This document shows, piece by piece, positions 1-6,638 of a DNA stretch of 9,302 nucleotides; position 1 is the stretch's first letter, and every line of letters starts with the position of its first letter. The stretch lies in contig CP070810.1 in assembly GCA_020343755.1 (NCBI GenBank), positions 1,006,634 through 1,015,935 on the forward strand, in the 5' to 3' direction. Below the pieces are notes generated by a model, which was not told where the DNA came from, made no database searches, and saw nothing but the letters and a program-made list of their open reading frames with translations. Made by a program: the position numbers and the translations under genes. The stretch comes from Dehalococcoidia bacterium. Its GTDB lineage: Bacteria; Chloroflexota; Dehalococcoidia; Dehalococcoidales; E44-bin46.

Positions 1-1447
1 CGTGCATAGCACTAATATCTACATCGGCATCACCGGTTACCTTACTGACGGCGCTGATGAGCCCAGGACGGTCTAGGTGGTCACTAAACAGGAAGTAACC
101 CCCGGTGGGTACAATATCAAGCCAGTAATCATTAACCCGGACAATGTGTGATTCCCTACGTATTACTGTTCCAGCCACAATAGTAACCCCGGCGCTGGTA
201 TTGGCTTCAATACTAATAAGGCTGGCATAGTTTTCACAGGTAGCTTCCTTCTGTTCCACCACGGTTAGACCACGCCGGGCCGCCACTATATTAGCATTGA
301 CCAGGTTAACTCGTTCTTCACTTATCTCATCGAGTAACCCACCTAGGACAGATGCCTTGAGAGCATTAGTATCATAATCAGAGATCTCACCTTCATATTT
401 AATCTGGATGGCATTCATTTGTCCCTCGGCTAGTTGGCTGACCAGTTTGCCCACTGTTGAAGCCAGCTTTATGAAGGGGGCTAATGTAGATAGGGTTTCA
501 GCAGGGACAAAGGGAGCATTAACCGCGTATCTGGCTGGCTGTCCTTTGAATACGTCAATAATCTGGCTGGCTATATCTTTAGCTACCATGGCTTGAGCTT
601 CAGTAGTAGAAGCGCCTAAATGGGGGGTAACAATGATGTTATCACTTTCAAAAAGGACGCTCTCGGTAGTCGGTTCTATAGCAAAGACATCGATGGCAGC
701 ACCAGCCACTCGCTTCTCCTTTACTGCCTTAGCTACCGCCTGCTCGTCAATTAATCCGCCGCGGGCAGTGTTAATAATGCGAACTGTTGGCTTGACTAAA
801 CTCAGCTGTTTAGCTCCAATTAGCCTCTTTGTTGATGCGGTTAATGGCAAGTGGAGGGTAATAAAGTCTGATTCTTTAAGCAACTGCTCTAAGGAAACAA
901 GCTCTACGTGGAGGCTATGGGCATGGTCGACAGAGATAAAGGGGTCGTAACCGATAAGCTTCATTTCTAGACCCTGAGCCCGTCTGGCTACCTCTGAACC
1001 CACGCTGCCTAAGCCAATAATACCTAACGTCTTATTTCTGATCTCAGTACCCATGAATTCGGTTCGCTGCCATATCCCAGATTTAAGTGTGGCGCTAGCT
1101 TTAGGGATATGGCGGGCTAGGGCAAGCATAAGGGCTATAGTATGCTCAGCAGCCGAGACAGTGTTGCCGGTAGGAGCATTAACTACCGCAATGCCGCGTC
1201 GGGTTGCTTCTTCTACATCAATATTGTCTATGCCAGCACCGGCTCGGGCGATGACCTGTAACTTTTCCCCAGCTTGTATAACTTCAGCCGGAACCCGGGT
1301 CTGACTGCGCACCACCAGCGCCTCATAATCGCCAATTATGGATACGATTTCCTCTGGCTCTAGCTCCAGCTTAATGTCCACCTGAGCATAGTTACGCAGA
1401 ATATCTATTCCCTCATCTGAAATAGGCTCGGTAATTAAAACCTTCAT
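1..1447 (-). CDS. serA: D-3-phosphoglycerate dehydrogenase, long form (C-terminus cut by window edge)
   Basis: Catalyses the NAD-dependent oxidation of 3-phosphoglycerate to 3-phosphohydroxypyruvate, the first step of serine synthesis, in the cytoplasm. I translated it from ATG at 1447; it stays open for 482 codons to the window edge. Seen: substrate-binding half (about 1-98), Rossmann domain (about 99-282) with GLGSVG at 145-150 and the acidic residue D168 in YDPF, and the catalytic trio R229 (NTARGG), E258 (FAIEP) and H276 (TPHLGAS). An intervening ASB-type domain spans about 316-448, and an ACT-like domain starts near 450 (DHLDRPGLI, 456-464). This is the roughly 525-residue form known from Bacillus and Mycobacterium, so about 45 residues are missing here. 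The ACT domain is the usual site of serine feedback in the family; whether it works so here is unknown. AGGAG at 1461-1457, nine bases before the ATG, lies inside the end of the upstream aminotransferase gene and supports this start and co-translation. Confidence 0.95.
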   Translation of the reverse strand, partial: MKVLITEPISDEGIDILRNYAQVDIKLELEPEEIVSIIGDYEALVVRSQTRVPAEVIQAGEKLQVIARAGAGIDNIDVEEATRRGIAVVNAPTGNTVSAAEHTIALMLALARHIPKASATLKSGIWQRTEFMGTEIRNKTLGIIGLGSVGSEVARRAQGLEMKLIGYDPFISVDHAHSLHVELVSLEQLLKESDFITLHLPLTASTKRLIGAKQLSLVKPTVRIINTARGGLIDEQAVAKAVKEKRVAGAAIDVFAIEPTTESVLFESDNIIVTPHLGASTTEAQAMVAKDIASQIIDVFKGQPARYAVNAPFVPAETLSTLAPFIKLASTVGKLVSQLAEGQMNAIQIKYEGEISDYDTNALKASVLGGLLDEISEERVNLVNANIVAARRGLTVVEQKEATCENYASLISIEANTSAGVTIVAGTVIRRESHIVRVNDYWLDIVPTGGYFLFSDHLDRPGLISAVSKVTGDADVDISAMH

Positions 1448-1452
1448 TTTAG

Positions 1453-2541
1453 CTAACTCCTGAATCCAGCTTGTGGTAGTACTATGTTTAGTGCCGATAT
1501 TACGGTTTCAATGTCGCCCTCGGTCACCCAGCCCAGGTGCCCGATGCGGAATATTTTGCCGTCCAATCTCTGCTGTCCACCACCGAGCACAATCTGGTAT
1601 TCCTCTCTTAAAATCTTGAGCATCTTTTTGGTATCAAGCCCATTTGAAGAAGCTGCGGCGGTGACTGTATTGGAGGCGTAGTTTTCATCAGCAAAAAGAG
1701 GTAGTCCTAGTGATTTTACTCCAGCTCGAGCCGCTTTACCCACTCGAGCGTGCCGGGCTATGATGTTAGGTAAACCTTCCTTTAGCATCATTTCTAGTGA
1801 TACTGATAGAGCAAATACGGTGGAAATAGCCGGTGTCCATGGCGTTTGCCCTTTTTCTAAATAGCTCTTAGCTTGAGCAAAGTCCCAGTAGAAGCGAGGC
1901 ATCTTAGCTTTGGCATGGGCTTGCCATGCCTCTTGGCTTACACTAACCATAGCCAGACCGGGAGGAGCCATCCATCCCTTCTGGGAACCAGTAACGGTAA
2001 CATCGCAGTGCCAGTCATCTACTGGCAAGTTTATTGACCCCAGACTACTGATGGCATCAACCAGCAGTAATTTATCAAATTCCTTCACTATCGAGCTAAT
2101 AGAAGCCAGGTCATTGGTAACGCCGGTAGAGGTTTCATTGTGGGTGACCAGCACCGCTTTGATTTTGGGTTCAGCCTTAAGAGCCTGACGCACTGCGTCA
2201 ACATCAGCCGCTTGACCCCACTCAAAGCTAAGCGGGATTACCTCTGCCCCAAATTCTTGGGCGATAGTGGCAAAGCGTTCTCCAAAGACGCCAATAGATA
2301 CCGATAATACTTTATCACCCGGGGATAAGGTATTAACGATGGCTGCCTCTAGGCCACCAGTCCCTGAGCTGGTAAGCAGAAAAACGTCACCCTTGGTCTG
2401 AAACAATTGTTTTAGGTTAGCCGTTACCTTGTTTAGTATTTGCCCAAATTCTCCACCCCGGTGATTTATCATCTGCCTAGCCATTGCCTGAAGTGCCTCG
2501 CTAGGGCAGGGGGTAGGTCCTGGGATGCGTAAATGTTCCAT
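1453..2541 (-). CDS. Class V PLP-dependent aminotransferase, possible phosphoserine or alanine/serine-glyoxylate transaminase
   Basis: A fold-type I pyridoxal-phosphate enzyme of 362 residues, full length for the class V alanine-glyoxylate/serine-glyoxylate group. Seen: HRGGEF (27-32), the cofactor phosphate loop SSGTGG (58-63), HNETSTG (134-140), D162 in VDAISSLG (pyridine nitrogen contact), the Schiff-base lysine K188 in GSQKGWMAPPG, and R332 in FRIGHLG, the expected substrate-carboxylate arginine. Some relatives carry the misleading name 'soluble hydrogenase 42 kDa subunit'; nothing here suggests a hydrogenase. It lies five bases upstream of serA in the same direction. A class V enzyme of this broad kind has been reported to make phosphoserine in Methanocaldococcus, so the inferred role is glutamate-dependent amination of 3-phosphohydroxypyruvate, in place of SerC. 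Alternatives are alanine- or serine-glyoxylate transamination. The family is firm, the substrate is not. GAGGAG sits four bases before the ATG, overlapping the tyrS stop. Confidence 0.92.
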   Translation of the reverse strand: MEHLRIPGPTPCPSEALQAMARQMINHRGGEFGQILNKVTANLKQLFQTKGDVFLLTSSGTGGLEAAIVNTLSPGDKVLSVSIGVFGERFATIAQEFGAEVIPLSFEWGQAADVDAVRQALKAEPKIKAVLVTHNETSTGVTNDLASISSIVKEFDKLLLVDAISSLGSINLPVDDWHCDVTVTGSQKGWMAPPGLAMVSVSQEAWQAHAKAKMPRFYWDFAQAKSYLEKGQTPWTPAISTVFALSVSLEMMLKEGLPNIIARHARVGKAARAGVKSLGLPLFADENYASNTVTAAASSNGLDTKKMLKILREEYQIVLGGGQQRLDGKIFRIGHLGWVTEGDIETVISALNIVLPQAGFRS

Positions 2542-2550
2542 CTGTCTCCT

Positions 2551-3777
2551 CTATTCTGTTAGTGTATCAGTATTTATCACTTTAGAAAAGCGGCGCTTAC
2601 CCACTTTAATAATGCTGCCACTTTTGACCGGAGCCATGTAGCTCGTTACCTTTTCACCATCTATCTCCACAGCTCCCTGCTCAATCAATCGGCTAGCCTC
2701 ACTACGACTTTTAGCTAGATGTGTTACCGTAATTAGTCCCCTAATATCCATGCTTGCATGTAGGGGAATGTGGTATTCCTTTATTTCCTCAGGCACTTCC
2801 TTTTTTTGAAACACTTTAGCGAAGTGCTCCTCAGCGTCGCTGGCTGCCTTTTGACTGTAGAGCTGGGTCACAATCTCCCTGGCCAGTCGCTTTTTGAGCG
2901 TCATAGGATTAACGGTCTGGCGGCTAAGCCCTTGCTCGAACTCCTCCAGTTCCTGGTCGGGGACATCGGTTACTAGTTCAAAGTAGTGCAGGATAAGGCT
3001 ATCAGGAATAGACATCACCTTGCCGTATATCTCATCAGGTGGTTCGGCAATACCGATATAGTTACCCAGGCTCTTGCTCATCTTTTGACTACCGTCGGTG
3101 CCGATGAGAAGGGGGGATAAAAAGACTTGTTGGGGATGCTGTCCGACTATGGATTGAAGCTCCCTACCCACCAGTAAATTAAACTTCTGGTCGGTGCCGC
3201 CGAATTCAACGTCAGCCTGGATAGCTACCGAGTCATAGGCTTGGAGCAATGGATAGAGTAGCTCGGTTATAGCAATAGGTCGTCCCTCACTATATCTATG
3301 GCTGAAGTCGTCTCGAGCCATTAGCTGGGCTACGGTAAATTTGCTGGTGAGCTGAATGATATCGCTGAGGGTAAATTTGCCAAACCACTCACTCTGCCAC
3401 CTCACCTCGGTTCGTTTCTTATCAACCACCTTGAAGAACTGCTTCATATAGGTTTCAGCGTTAGCCTCAACCTGTTCTTTAGACAGCATAGGTCGGGTGG
3501 CAGAGGCACCACTTGGGTCGCCAATTTGAGCTGTCCAATCACCAACAATAAGAATAACCTGGTGCCCCAAATCCTGAAATTGGCGTAGCTTTCTTAGGGT
3601 TACCATATGACCAAGGTGGATGTCAGGAAAACTGGGGTCAAAACCCTCTTTTAGCCGTAGTTGTTTGCCTGAGCGTAGTAGCTTCATCGTCTCTTCTTCG
3701 ATTATAATTTCAGCTACCCCTCGCTTTAGCAAATAGCCAATATCCTGGTTGCTCTTAGCTTTTTCATTGGTGTCCAT
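2551..3777 (-). CDS. tyrS: Tyrosine--tRNA ligase
   Basis: Activates tyrosine with ATP and attaches it to tRNA-Tyr in the cytoplasm. The 408 residues are normal for a bacterial TyrRS. Seen: a class I catalytic domain with the HIGH-type motif HLGH (54-57, in a DPSFPDIHLGHM context), IGDPSG (85-90), substrate-pocket segments around YPLLQAYDS (175-183) and GGTDQKFN (193-200), and KMSKS at 232-236. An alpha-helical anticodon-binding region follows, then an S4 RNA-binding domain (about 348-400; SRSEASRLIEQGAVEIDG). The DPSFPDIHLGHM and KMSKSLGN contexts look more like the TyrZ/Thermus-type subgroup than Escherichia coli TyrS; this is a judgement from pattern. The ATG follows GAGG (3787-3784) by six bases, and the gene starts two bases after the ribF stop, so translational coupling is likely. 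I saw no T-box leader, which fits its internal operon position. Confidence 0.97.
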   Translation of the reverse strand: MDTNEKAKSNQDIGYLLKRGVAEIIIEEETMKLLRSGKQLRLKEGFDPSFPDIHLGHMVTLRKLRQFQDLGHQVILIVGDWTAQIGDPSGASATRPMLSKEQVEANAETYMKQFFKVVDKKRTEVRWQSEWFGKFTLSDIIQLTSKFTVAQLMARDDFSHRYSEGRPIAITELLYPLLQAYDSVAIQADVEFGGTDQKFNLLVGRELQSIVGQHPQQVFLSPLLIGTDGSQKMSKSLGNYIGIAEPPDEIYGKVMSIPDSLILHYFELVTDVPDQELEEFEQGLSRQTVNPMTLKKRLAREIVTQLYSQKAASDAEEHFAKVFQKKEVPEEIKEYHIPLHASMDIRGLITVTHLAKSRSEASRLIEQGAVEIDGEKVTSYMAPVKSGSIIKVGKRRFSKVINTDTLTE

Positions 3778-3779
3778 GC

Positions 3780-4712
3780 TTAGCCTCTACCCTGGGAGCT
3801 TAGTATAGCTCTGCCTCGTTTTACGTCTTCGGTTATTTGTTTCTTTAGTTCTTCTGGGGTGTCAAATTGTTTCTCACCACGGAGTCGCTCCATGATATCA
3901 ATTCTTAGCTCGCGCCCATACAGGTTACTATGGTAGTCAAGGATATAAACCTCCACAACACGCTGGCTGCCACCGAAGGTAGGTTGCTTGCCAATATTGG
4001 TCATTGATTGATAGGCTTGACCATCAATGTAGGTCCAAGTAGCGTAAACTCCCTCAGCGGGAAGGGCCTGCCCTGGGTCTATATCCAGATTGGCGGTGGG
4101 GAAACCCAACTCTACGCCTCTACCCGCCCCACTGGTTACACGTCCGTTTAGACTAAAGGGGCGGCCTACTAGGTTGAGCACCCTTTTCATATCTCCGTCG
4201 GCTAGGGCATTTCTGATGGCGGTGCTGCTTGCCACTTCGCCATCTATCATTATAGGGGGTATTACGGTTACACTAAAGCCCATATCTTGTCCCAGTGTGC
4301 GAAGGATATCGGCGTTGCCCTCTCGGTTTTGACCCAAGGCAAAGTCAGGTCCAATTACCACTCCGTGCATTCTGAGGTATTTCTTTAGTAGGCTGACGAA
4401 TTGACGGGCACTGAGCTGAGCCAACTCACTGGTGAAGGAAAGGGCAAAGATTGCTTCAACGCCTTCATTTTTGAGGAGATTAATTCTCTGGGTAAGGTCG
4501 GTTAAGAATGGTAGCTTGGTCTGAGGTGCCAGCACTTCGTGTGGATGCCGGTTAAAAGTTACCACTCCACTAAGCAAATCCTGCTCCTTCGCCTGCTTTG
4601 TTAGCTGTGATAGCAGGTATTTGTGTCCAAGATGAACTCCATCGAAAACGCCGATGGTCAGCAATGTATCTTTCTCAGGTTTTAACTTGGCTAACTCTTT
4701 CTCTACTTGCAT
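3780..4712 (-). CDS. ribF: Bifunctional riboflavin kinase / FAD synthetase
   Basis: Phosphorylates riboflavin to FMN and adenylates FMN to FAD, in the cytoplasm. Its 310 residues are typical of bacterial RibF. Seen: the N-terminal nucleotidyltransferase (about 15-170) with GVFDGVHLGH (21-30), FNRHPHEVL (53-61), the GPDFALGQNREG segment (121-132) and SSTAIRNAL (162-170). The C-terminal kinase (about 183-305) shows GRPFSLNGRV (183-192), GFPTAN (203-208), the TNIGKQPTF segment (238-246) and E254 in VEVYILDY, the expected catalytic glutamate. It is the first gene of the minus-strand cluster, whereas in many bacteria ribF sits near truB or rbfA. The ribosome binding site is modest, AAGGGA about seven bases before the ATG, and can pair with CCTTGG further up the leader. 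The roughly 100-base leader is too short for an FMN riboswitch and I saw none of its conserved segments. Confidence 0.96.
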   Translation of the reverse strand: MQVEKELAKLKPEKDTLLTIGVFDGVHLGHKYLLSQLTKQAKEQDLLSGVVTFNRHPHEVLAPQTKLPFLTDLTQRINLLKNEGVEAIFALSFTSELAQLSARQFVSLLKKYLRMHGVVIGPDFALGQNREGNADILRTLGQDMGFSVTVIPPIMIDGEVASSTAIRNALADGDMKRVLNLVGRPFSLNGRVTSGAGRGVELGFPTANLDIDPGQALPAEGVYATWTYIDGQAYQSMTNIGKQPTFGGSQRVVEVYILDYHSNLYGRELRIDIMERLRGEKQFDTPEELKKQITEDVKRGRAILSSQGRG

Positions 4713-4721
4713 AACGCTTTC

Positions 4722-4767
4722 CCTTGGATAGAGTTATTGGTAAAAGCATAGCCTTAAATAGCCAAGG
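4722..4767 (-). promoter_or_regulatory. Inverted repeat that could mask the ribF ribosome binding site
   Basis: On the transcript strand CCTTGG (4767-4762) is perfectly complementary to CCAAGG (4727-4722), with a 34-base loop. The second arm includes the AAGG of the ribF Shine-Dalgarno. The stem is six pairs plus a possible G-U. It is seen in sequence; any control role is inference, and a six-pair stem with a long loop may be chance. Confidence 0.25.
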
Positions 4768-4822
4768 AGTTAAAAAGCTTAGTAACAACCCTAGACTATT
4801 ATAGCTAAAGTATTTTAAAAAT

Positions 4823-4850
4823 ATTATCATAAGCCAATCTAGGGGGTCAA
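4823..4850 (-). promoter_or_regulatory. Likely sigma70-type promoter for the ribF-tyrS-aminotransferase-serA cluster
   Basis: Reading the minus strand, TTGACC (4850-4845) and GATAAT (4828-4823) are separated by 16 bases, each one mismatch from consensus. Transcription would start near 4816 and give a leader of about 100 bases before ribF. A perfect TATAAT also occurs at 4803-4798 but has no -35 box at proper distance. The site sits between the divergently transcribed ribF and tRNA genes, as expected. Confidence 0.6.
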
Positions 4851-4907
4851 TTACGAGGTATCAGGCAAGGTAGTAGTAGGGAATTATTCATTGGTGGCAT
4901 ACCTTTG

Positions 4908-4916
4908 TGTTATACT
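4908..4916 (+). promoter_or_regulatory. Extended -10 promoter of the tRNA-Thr gene
   Basis: TATACT at 4911-4916 is preceded by TG and one base (4908-4910), the extended -10 arrangement that can do without a good -35. The best -35 candidates around 4887-4896 are poor. Transcription would begin near 4923, only a few bases before the mature 5' end at 4925, implying a very short 5' leader for RNase P. Confidence 0.55.
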
Positions 4917-4924
4917 TAGATAAA

Positions 4925-4996
4925 GCCAGCGTAGCTCAGGGGTAGAGCAGCGGTTTCGTAAACCGCCGGTCGTCGGTTCGAATCCGACCGCTGGCT
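4925..4996 (+). tRNA. tRNA-Thr (anticodon CGT)
   Basis: A full cloverleaf of 72 bases. The acceptor stem GCCAGCG (4925-4931) pairs with CGCTGGC (4989-4995), with discriminator T at 4996. The D stem is GCTC/GAGC, with GGGG in the loop. The anticodon stem GCGGT/ACCGC (4950-4954, 4962-4966) encloses loop TTCGTAA, giving anticodon CGT at 4957-4959, which reads ACG threonine codons. The variable loop has five bases. The T stem GTCGG/CCGAC encloses TTCGAAT. The G1-C72 and C2-G71 pairs match known threonine identity elements. CCA is not encoded and must be added after transcription. Confidence 0.97.
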
Positions 4997-5265
4997 GTAT
5001 CTGAGTCAGCGTCCTCTGCCGACATTTTGCTGACATCCTTATGGTGCTTAACTTCGACACATTCGTATTCTTTCAACTTACTATCACCCCCGTTCTCCAG
5101 ATTGTATTGAACCATTCCTGGACGTGCAAGTGTTCCCCACCCCGCAAGACAGAGCTACTGATGATCACACGAAACGCTATTTTGTGCAACTGGAATTAAT
5201 TGCTCATAAAAACGGCGTTTAAATTTCATTAAAATCTCACATTTCAGAACGGACGAGGTGGTAAA
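4997..5265. other. Intergenic stretch after the tRNA with no convincing gene
   Basis: No reading frame here is supported by a good ribosome binding site plus a recognisable product. It holds an inverted repeat GTCAGC (5005-5010) / GCTGAC (5029-5034), which could be a weak hairpin after the tRNA but lacks a following T-run. A second inverted repeat, AAACGC (5172-5177) / GCGTTT (5215-5220), has a loop of 37 bases. A minus-strand open frame from ATG at 5115 to 4936 would encode 59 residues, but its end is simply the antisense of the tRNA. The segment around 5130-5170 is noticeably richer in G and C than the AT-rich stretch after 5185, so the region may be composite. It could hold remnants of an element once integrated at the tRNA 3' end; this is a guess. 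Confidence 0.5.
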
Positions 5266-5294
5266 TTGACCAGCAAACTGACCTATGCTATATT
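5266..5294 (+). promoter_or_regulatory. Near-consensus sigma70-type promoter for the metallo-hydrolase gene
   Basis: TTGACC (5266-5271) and TATATT (5289-5294) are 17 bases apart, the optimal spacing, and TG at 5286-5287 adds an extended -10. Transcription would start near 5301, giving a leader of about 18 bases to the ATG at 5319. This is the strongest promoter match I found in the window. Confidence 0.7.
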
Positions 5295-5318
5295 TAGGCG
5301 GGTTAGAGTGAGTGAAAT

Positions 5319-5951
5319 ATGGAGATTAGCTGGTTAGGTCACTCTTGCTTCAGAATTAAAGGTAGCCACGCCACAATTATTACTGACCCTTATCCCCCGA
5401 GCCTAGGCTACTCGCTGGGCAAGCCTACCGCCCGCATTGTAACAGTAAGCCATCAGCACCCGGGTCATTCCTACGTTCAGGGCATTGGTGGTGGGCCGAG
5501 GCTGGTCACCAGCCCTGGCGAGTATGAAATCAGCGGCGTGCTGATTATCGGGATAGCTACCTTCCATGATGCGGAGAAGGGCAGGAAAAGGGGTAAGAAT
5601 ACTGTTTATCTCATTCAGGCGGATGAGATAACGGTATGTCATCTTGGTGACCTGGGGCATGTGCTTACTGCAGAGCAGGTGGAGGAGCTAGATGATGTGG
5701 ATGTGCTACTTCTCCCGGTAGGAGGCGTGTCCACTATCGATGCTACCATGGCCGCTGAAGTAGTTCGACAGCTTGAGCCGAAGGTAGTGGTTCCTATGCA
5801 CTACAAAACCGAGGCATTAAGCTGGGAGCTTGAGCCGGTGGAAAGGTTCCTCAAGGAAATAGGGGGAGAGCAGGTGGTTTCCCAACCCAAGCTGTCTTTT
5901 ACCAGGTCAAGTCTGCCTGCCAGCACACAGGTATTCTTGCTTGACTATTGA
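5319..5951 (+). CDS. UlaG-like metallo-beta-lactamase-fold metal-dependent hydrolase
   Basis: A 210-residue protein of the metallo-beta-lactamase superfamily, small beta-lactamase_B_3 / UlaG-like (COG2220) branch; the substrate is unknown and the product is probably cytoplasmic, as no signal peptide is visible. Seen: the N-terminal WLGHSCFRI strand (5-13), TDPYPP (22-27), the metal motif HQHPGH (45-50: H45, H47, H50), PGEYEI (66-71), TFHD with H83, HLGDLGH (108-114, D111 the expected bridging ligand), LLLPVGG (130-136) and PMHYKT (159-164, H161). In the usual HxHxDH motif an aspartate stands where G49 is here, so the second metal site may be altered. UlaG itself opens L-ascorbate-6-phosphate lactone, but nothing nearby supports that pathway, so the symbol is withheld. 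The ribosome binding site is weak (GAGTG at 5306-5310), although the promoter just upstream is strong. It is followed 86 bases later by a co-directional gene. Confidence 0.88.
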   Translation: MEISWLGHSCFRIKGSHATIITDPYPPSLGYSLGKPTARIVTVSHQHPGHSYVQGIGGGPRLVTSPGEYEISGVLIIGIATFHDAEKGRKRGKNTVYLIQADEITVCHLGDLGHVLTAEQVEELDDVDVLLLPVGGVSTIDATMAAEVVRQLEPKVVVPMHYKTEALSWELEPVERFLKEIGGEQVVSQPKLSFTRSSLPASTQVFLLDY

Positions 5952-6023
5952 GTCATTTTCTAGACTCCTAATACAGGATTAATATTTTCCCTGAGATATA
6001 TTATTAAAAAGCCCAATAATTAA

Positions 6024-6031
6024 AGGGAGAG
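6024..6031 (+). promoter_or_regulatory. Strong ribosome binding site fixing the start at 6038
   Basis: AGGGAGAG ends six bases before the ATG at 6038, which supports this start over any later methionine. No convincing -35/-10 pair is visible in the AT-rich gap 5952-6023, so the gene may be read from the promoter at 5266 or from one I cannot recognise. Confidence 0.7.
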
Positions 6032-6037
6032 ATTTAA

Positions 6038-6604
6038 ATGACTAAGGTGAAGGTAAGAGAAAAGTATCGGGGTCTGTCTCGCCAAGAACTGCTAGATAAG
6101 GCGTATGAGTTGGGGTTTAATTTTGAAAAAAATAGTTTTAGTTGCTCCCAATCTACAGTAGCTGCTATCCATGAACTGCTTGAGATGGATGATGTGGTAG
6201 TAAAAGTGGCAACTTCATTATCTGGGGGTACGGCTGAGCAGTTCTCGGGAACATGTGGCCCGCTAGCCGGCGGCCTAATAGTTCTTGGTTACTTCTTCGG
6301 TCGTCCAGTAGAGAAGCTGTCATATCAAGAATGTACCAAAGACAATGTGGATGCATTGCTTGCTTCACTTCCAATAACTCAGTTACTCGCAGACAAGTTC
6401 GTGAAGGAGTATGGGACTATTATCTGCCCATACATACAACGGCGGCTTTTTGGACGTACCTGGTGGCTTAGAGATCCCGAGGAGTTGGAAAAATTTGAAG
6501 CAGCAGGAGGTCATTCCGCCCCTGACAAATGCTCTCATGTTACTGGAACCGGGGCGCGGTGGGCGATGGAAATTCTGCTCGATAAAGGTGCTGTTGAGCT
6601 CTAG
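6038..6604 (+). CDS. C_GCAxxG_C_C family cysteine-motif protein
   Basis: A 188-residue soluble protein matching the C_GCAxxG_C_C family (PF09719 type), a group of putative redox or metal/cofactor-binding proteins of anaerobes with no firmly assigned reaction. Seen: a helical N-terminus (KAYELGFNFEK, 21-31), the first motif NSFSCSQST with C36, then a glycine-rich segment (about 61-84) containing GTCGPLAGG (71-79) with C73, then C99 (YQECT), C130 (TIICPYIQ) and C165 (DKCSHV). The five spaced cysteines and the central CG-x-x-x-GG turn define the family; a proline (P75) stands where alanine is usual. There is no signal peptide or membrane helix. At 188 residues it is somewhat longer than the compact roughly 130-150-residue members. 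It follows the metallo-hydrolase by 86 bases, which may or may not reflect a link, and converges with the large gene at 6650. Family call good, function unknown. Confidence 0.85.
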   Translation: MTKVKVREKYRGLSRQELLDKAYELGFNFEKNSFSCSQSTVAAIHELLEMDDVVVKVATSLSGGTAEQFSGTCGPLAGGLIVLGYFFGRPVEKLSYQECTKDNVDALLASLPITQLLADKFVKEYGTIICPYIQRRLFGRTWWLRDPEELEKFEAAGGHSAPDKCSHVTGTGARWAMEILLDKGAVEL

Positions 6605-6619
6605 CCCAGAAAAAGGGCT
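6603..6619. terminator. Weak hairpin between convergent genes
   Basis: AGCCC (6603-6607) and GGGCT (6615-6619) form a five-pair stem with a loop of seven, overlapping the stop codon of the plus-strand gene. Neither strand has a proper T-run after the stem, so it is only a poor candidate for a bidirectional terminator between the convergent genes. Confidence 0.25.
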
Positions 6620-6638
6620 TGCATCTGTGCAATCAATT

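Noticed and set aside
408..1304. Several plus-strand open frames
   Set aside because: They are antisense to serA, whose translation shows all catalytic residues in order.
4713..4850. FMN riboswitch or T-box before the ribF-tyrS cluster
   Set aside because: The leader is too short and shows none of the conserved FMN riboswitch segments or the T-box core sequence.
4936..5115. Minus-strand open frame of 59 residues ending inside the tRNA
   Set aside because: Its C-terminal part is the well-known spurious peptide produced by translating a tRNA gene backwards, and no good ribosome binding site precedes it.
5266..5337. Short TTG-started frame preceded by GAGGTGG
   Set aside because: It overlaps the best promoter in the window and the start of the metallo-hydrolase gene, and encodes only 23 residues.
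5403..5660. Minus-strand open frame inside the metallo-hydrolase gene
   Set aside because: It is antisense to a gene with clear family motifs and has no recognisable product.
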